Source: an uncultured Armatimonadota bacterium (GTDB lineage: Bacteria > Armatimonadota > Armatimonadia > Armatimonadales > Armatimonadaceae). From it: a DNA stretch of 7,595 nucleotides. The notes under the pieces are model-generated. The model was not told where the DNA came from. It saw only the letters and a program-made list of their open reading frames with translations, and did no database searches. Each line of letters begins with the position of its first letter. The first letter of the stretch is position 1. Made by a program: the position numbers and the translations under genes. Below are positions 5,621 to 7,595 of this stretch, in pieces. The stretch lies in assembly GCA_903881535.1 (NCBI GenBank), contig CAIRTT010000596.1, positions 1 to 7,595 of the forward strand. The letters run 5' to 3'.

Positions 5621-6601
5621 CTACCTAGGTGGCATCGGCTTCAGGCCATCCCGTCCAACACCGTAACGCACCGCCCGAATCACACTTCCAGCGCCCTCGG
5701 TGTAGTAGATAAAGAGGACACTGCCATCCCGTAGCTCGACGCTGCTGGGATAGGCTCCGATGACATCTGCGATACGGTAGGGACCATTCCACGTGCGGCA
5801 TTCATCGTAGCTGATGCTGACTTCGGTCTTCGGCAGGCGGTGGCACATCAGGATCGCGCCGCTGCGCAAGCGGTTGATGTGCGGGCAGTGACCTTTGAAT
5901 CCAATGTCGATGGCGCGGCTCCAGGTACGGCCATTGTCCGTTGATGTCGCAAAGTGCATATTCTCTTTACTGGAGCGGAGTGCCGCCCAGAGAGTGCCAT
6001 CCGTGCACTGGATGACATCCGTTTCCGCATCCAGGTCGATTCCCTGACCCTTGCCAATCGGGATGGGATCGCTCCACGACCGGCAGGCATCCCGGCTGAT
6101 GACAACTCCGCCATGGGAGACGCCTTGCGACTCGGAATAGATACCTAGGATGTACCAGCCGTTTTTCAGGCGGCGCACCGGGGCGCTGACATACCAGTCC
6201 GGCACAATCGACTTTGCATTGCCCCAGGTGTGGCCATTGTCATCACTTTCCACCGTCCACGTGCCTGTGCCATCGTAGGTGCGGCCTTGTGTCCCTTTGG
6301 CCAGCGAGAAAAAGGTGACGATTATTCTGCCATCGTGGAGCTGGGCGATGTGCGGGTCGCGGTCATCGAGTGGGCCATCAAAGACGATCTCTGGGCTACT
6401 CCACGTCCGTCCATCATCCTTTGAGCGGACACTGCAAAGTCGTCCGCCGATTTTCTGACCGGCCGCCGGTAAGGTCACGTGGCCTGTGCCGGCGTAGAAG
6501 ACACACAGGATGTCCCCATTTTTCAGGCGGCACGCATCCGGGAATGCCTGATACGTGAGCGCGGCGGGTCCGATGGAGATGGTTTGGTGGGCTGCTTGCA
6601 T
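5621..6601 (-). CDS. Sialidase-like beta-propeller protein (BNR/Asp-box family)
   Basis: The 326 residues contain five Asp-boxes of the SxDxGxTW type: SKDDGRTW (60-67), SDDNGHTW (119-126), SRDACRSW (169-176), STDNGRTW (220-227) and SYDECRTW (264-271). This marks a six-bladed sialidase-type propeller (BNR_2 style). No signal peptide is present, so it is probably cytoplasmic or leaves by another route. In canonical sialidases an FRIP motif near the N-terminus supplies the first catalytic arginine. Here the aligned stretch is AFPDACRLKNGD, with Ala at the Arg position, so classical sialidase activity is doubtful. Candidate active-site residues elsewhere include H41, D79-D80-R81-D82, the YYTEG segment (299-303) and R309. 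It lies between an unknown small protein and ruvA, two genes after a fuconolactonase-type amidohydrolase, which favours a sugar-related role. The ATG at 6601 has no clear ribosome binding site. The fold is secure; substrate and activity are unknown. Confidence 0.87.
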   Translation of the reverse strand: MQAAHQTISIGPAALTYQAFPDACRLKNGDILCVFYAGTGHVTLPAAGQKIGGRLCSVRSKDDGRTWSSPEIVFDGPLDDRDPHIAQLHDGRIIVTFFSLAKGTQGRTYDGTGTWTVESDDNGHTWGNAKSIVPDWYVSAPVRRLKNGWYILGIYSESQGVSHGGVVISRDACRSWSDPIPIGKGQGIDLDAETDVIQCTDGTLWAALRSSKENMHFATSTDNGRTWSRAIDIGFKGHCPHINRLRSGAILMCHRLPKTEVSISYDECRTWNGPYRIADVIGAYPSSVELRDGSVLFIYYTEGAGSVIRAVRYGVGRDGLKPMPPR

Positions 6602-6620
6602 GGATGTCGATTACACAAAG

Positions 6621-6635
6621 CATCGATGAATTCAT
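6621..6635. promoter_or_regulatory. Overlapping palindromes upstream of the sialidase-like gene
   Basis: The perfect palindromes catcgatg (6621-6628) and atgaattcat (6626-6635) overlap in the 36-nt gap before the sialidase-like start codon. A dyad at this spot could be an operator, but no matching regulator gene is in view and neither palindrome matches a known site that I recognise. Confidence 0.2.
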
Positions 6636-6637
6636 GC

Positions 6638-7078
6638 CTACGGCAGCGTGTGCGGAAGGGTTAGCGGTCCGGGGTGTGGCTGCGCTTCGAGGGCTGGGAG
6701 CCACGCATCGGGTTGTGAAAAGGCATCGCTTGTCTCGGGCTGGTCGGGCTCTGGTGTCCACGCTGCGAGGAAGCCAGCTAGCTGATTTGGCTCGACTTTT
6801 ACATCAAACCAAAGAGAAAAAGCCCAGCGGAATTTGCCGGTTTCTGTGGATGGTTCACTGACAATTTCATTTGTGATGTGGTGCCGGCAGGTTGCGCCAC
6901 TCGCATCGCTGATCTGGATGGCATAGCGGCGGCGGGTTTGGAAATCGACAGTGAGGCGGGCCCATCCGGTAAATGGCGCATCCCCCTCATTTGCGACGAG
7001 GAGGACACGGTGCATCGGGTTGCCGCCCGTAATCGCCGCCGTATCCAGCTCGGGTTCAAAGCGTTCCAATAACTCCAT
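6638..7078 (-). CDS. Unrecognised small protein between amidohydrolase and sialidase-like genes
   Basis: The 146 residues match no family that I recognise. The start chosen is the ATG at 7078, 11 nt after the amidohydrolase stop. An in-frame GTG at 7084 is better spaced (8 nt) from GGGG at 7096-7093, and a GTG at 7138 would overlap the upstream gene by 49 nt. The protein has no signal peptide or membrane span. Residues about 20-110 look beta-rich, with alternating hydrophobic strands such as HRVLLVANEG, GWARLTVDF and RYAIQISDASG, then FRWAFSLWFDVKVEP and LAGFLAAWTP. This is compatible with a small beta-sandwich or carbohydrate-binding-like fold (inference). The last 35 residues are Pro/Gln/His-rich and end PHPGPLTLPHTLP, unlike the body. 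Position within the run argues that it is a real gene and part of the sugar-related group. Confidence 0.72.
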   Translation of the reverse strand: MELLERFEPELDTAAITGGNPMHRVLLVANEGDAPFTGWARLTVDFQTRRRYAIQISDASGATCRHHITNEIVSEPSTETGKFRWAFSLWFDVKVEPNQLAGFLAAWTPEPDQPETSDAFSQPDAWLPALEAQPHPGPLTLPHTLP

Positions 7079-7089
7079 GGACACTTGCG

Positions 7090-7595
7090 TTACCCCGATA
7101 CTGCCAAACCGTAAAGACGCTCCGCGTTTCGGAACCACAGCTTCTCACGGTCGGCATCTGGAAGCGAACCCGTGACTTGCGTAAAAGCATCCACCCACGC
7201 TTTGAGGCTGTCTGTCAATGTACAAACTGGCCAGTCAGAACCAAAGATCACACGGTCAGGGCCGAAGGAATCGAGGCAGTGCGAAATGATTGGCGCAAGG
7301 TCATCCGGGGACCACGCGCCGCGCTTTGCGGTCACGATGATGCCGCTGATTTTGCACCAGACATTGGACTCGGCAGCGACCATCTCGATGCCTTTCATCC
7401 ACTTGGCACGATCGCTCTCCGATGCCTGAACATCCCCATTCCCGCAGTGGTCGAGAATAAATGTCGTTCCTGGGACGCGGCGCGCGGCCATCGCTGCGTG
7501 GTTTAGCTCGCCCGGCCGGATACAGATGTCAAATGTCAGGTTACGCTCGCCGAGGACTTCCAGATTTTGGATGAAGCGTGACTCGATGATGCGAC
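7090..7595 (-). CDS. Amidohydrolase of the L-fuconolactonase type (COG3618), 5' end outside window
   Basis: The frame is open from the right edge and is clearly coding upstream of the internal ATG at 7491 (RIIESRFIQN, LGERNLTFDICIRPGELNHA), so that ATG is not the start. About 167 C-terminal residues of a protein that is usually near 280 are visible. Family signatures include TFILDHCGN, VWCKISGI, FGPDRVIFGSDWPVC, whose Asp is a predicted catalytic or metal-site residue of the TIM-barrel amidohydrolases, and the closing WFRNAERLYGL helix. Relatives hydrolyse sugar-acid lactones such as L-fuconolactone, or 2-pyrone-4,6-dicarboxylate. The exact substrate here cannot be told from the fragment. The stop (TAA, 7092-7090) is followed 11 nt later by the small orphan gene, which suggests co-transcription with it and with the sialidase-like gene. 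Confidence 0.9.
   Translation of the reverse strand, partial: RIIESRFIQNLEVLGERNLTFDICIRPGELNHAAMAARRVPGTTFILDHCGNGDVQASESDRAKWMKGIEMVAAESNVWCKISGIIVTAKRGAWSPDDLAPIISHCLDSFGPDRVIFGSDWPVCTLTDSLKAWVDAFTQVTGSLPDADREKLWFRNAERLYGLAVSG

Noticed and set aside
5021..5734. 237-codon plus-strand open frame opposite ruvA
   Set aside because: It is fully antisense to an unmistakable ruvA and runs into the sialidase-like gene; its composition (many Arg, His, Asn and Cys) is that of a shadow frame.
7079..7138. GTG start at 7138 for the small orphan protein
   Set aside because: It would overlap the amidohydrolase end by 49 nt, and the added residues derive from that gene's conserved C-terminal codons in another frame.
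7489..7491. ATG at 7491 as the start of the amidohydrolase
   Set aside because: The frame stays open to the window edge with family-like sequence upstream, and the protein would lack more than a third of the TIM barrel.

Overview
This is a moderately GC-rich bacterial chromosomal window. Nearly everything lies on the minus strand. Reading from the right edge to the left, seven genes follow one another with gaps of 11, 36, 18, 22 and 5 nt and one 8-nt overlap: a fuconolactonase-type amidohydrolase (5' end outside the window), an unrecognised small protein, a divergent five-Asp-box sialidase-like beta-propeller, ruvA, ruvB, a membrane-anchored zinc-ribbon/TPR protein, and an exported TPR protein. 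At the left edge the last 40 codons of a plus-strand gene converge on this run and end at a strong intrinsic terminator. About 340 nt without a recognisable gene separate the two.

The run has three functional parts. The amidohydrolase and the sialidase-like protein suggest acid-sugar or glycan metabolism. RuvA and RuvB form the Holliday junction branch-migration motor. The two TPR proteins look like a cell-envelope pair: the first has a cytoplasmic zinc ribbon, one membrane span and a long Pro/Gly/Ser-rich linker leading to a C-terminal TPR, and the second carries its own signal peptide. A perfect TATAAT six bases before the ruvA ATG, with no convincing Shine-Dalgarno, suggests that ruvAB and the TPR genes can be transcribed from their own, possibly leaderless, start despite the tight packing.

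The organism cannot be named from the sequence. Signal peptides, TPR-rich envelope proteins, a zinc-ribbon membrane protein, sialidase/fuconolactonase-type genes and a possible leaderless promoter would fit lineages such as Armatimonadota or related environmental bacteria, but this is a low-confidence inference. There are no tRNA, rRNA, CRISPR, transposase, phage or integrase signals. Only ruvA and ruvB are securely named. The parts most likely to be new are the coupled TPR pair, the small orphan between the sugar genes, and the sialidase-like protein that seems to lack the first catalytic arginine.
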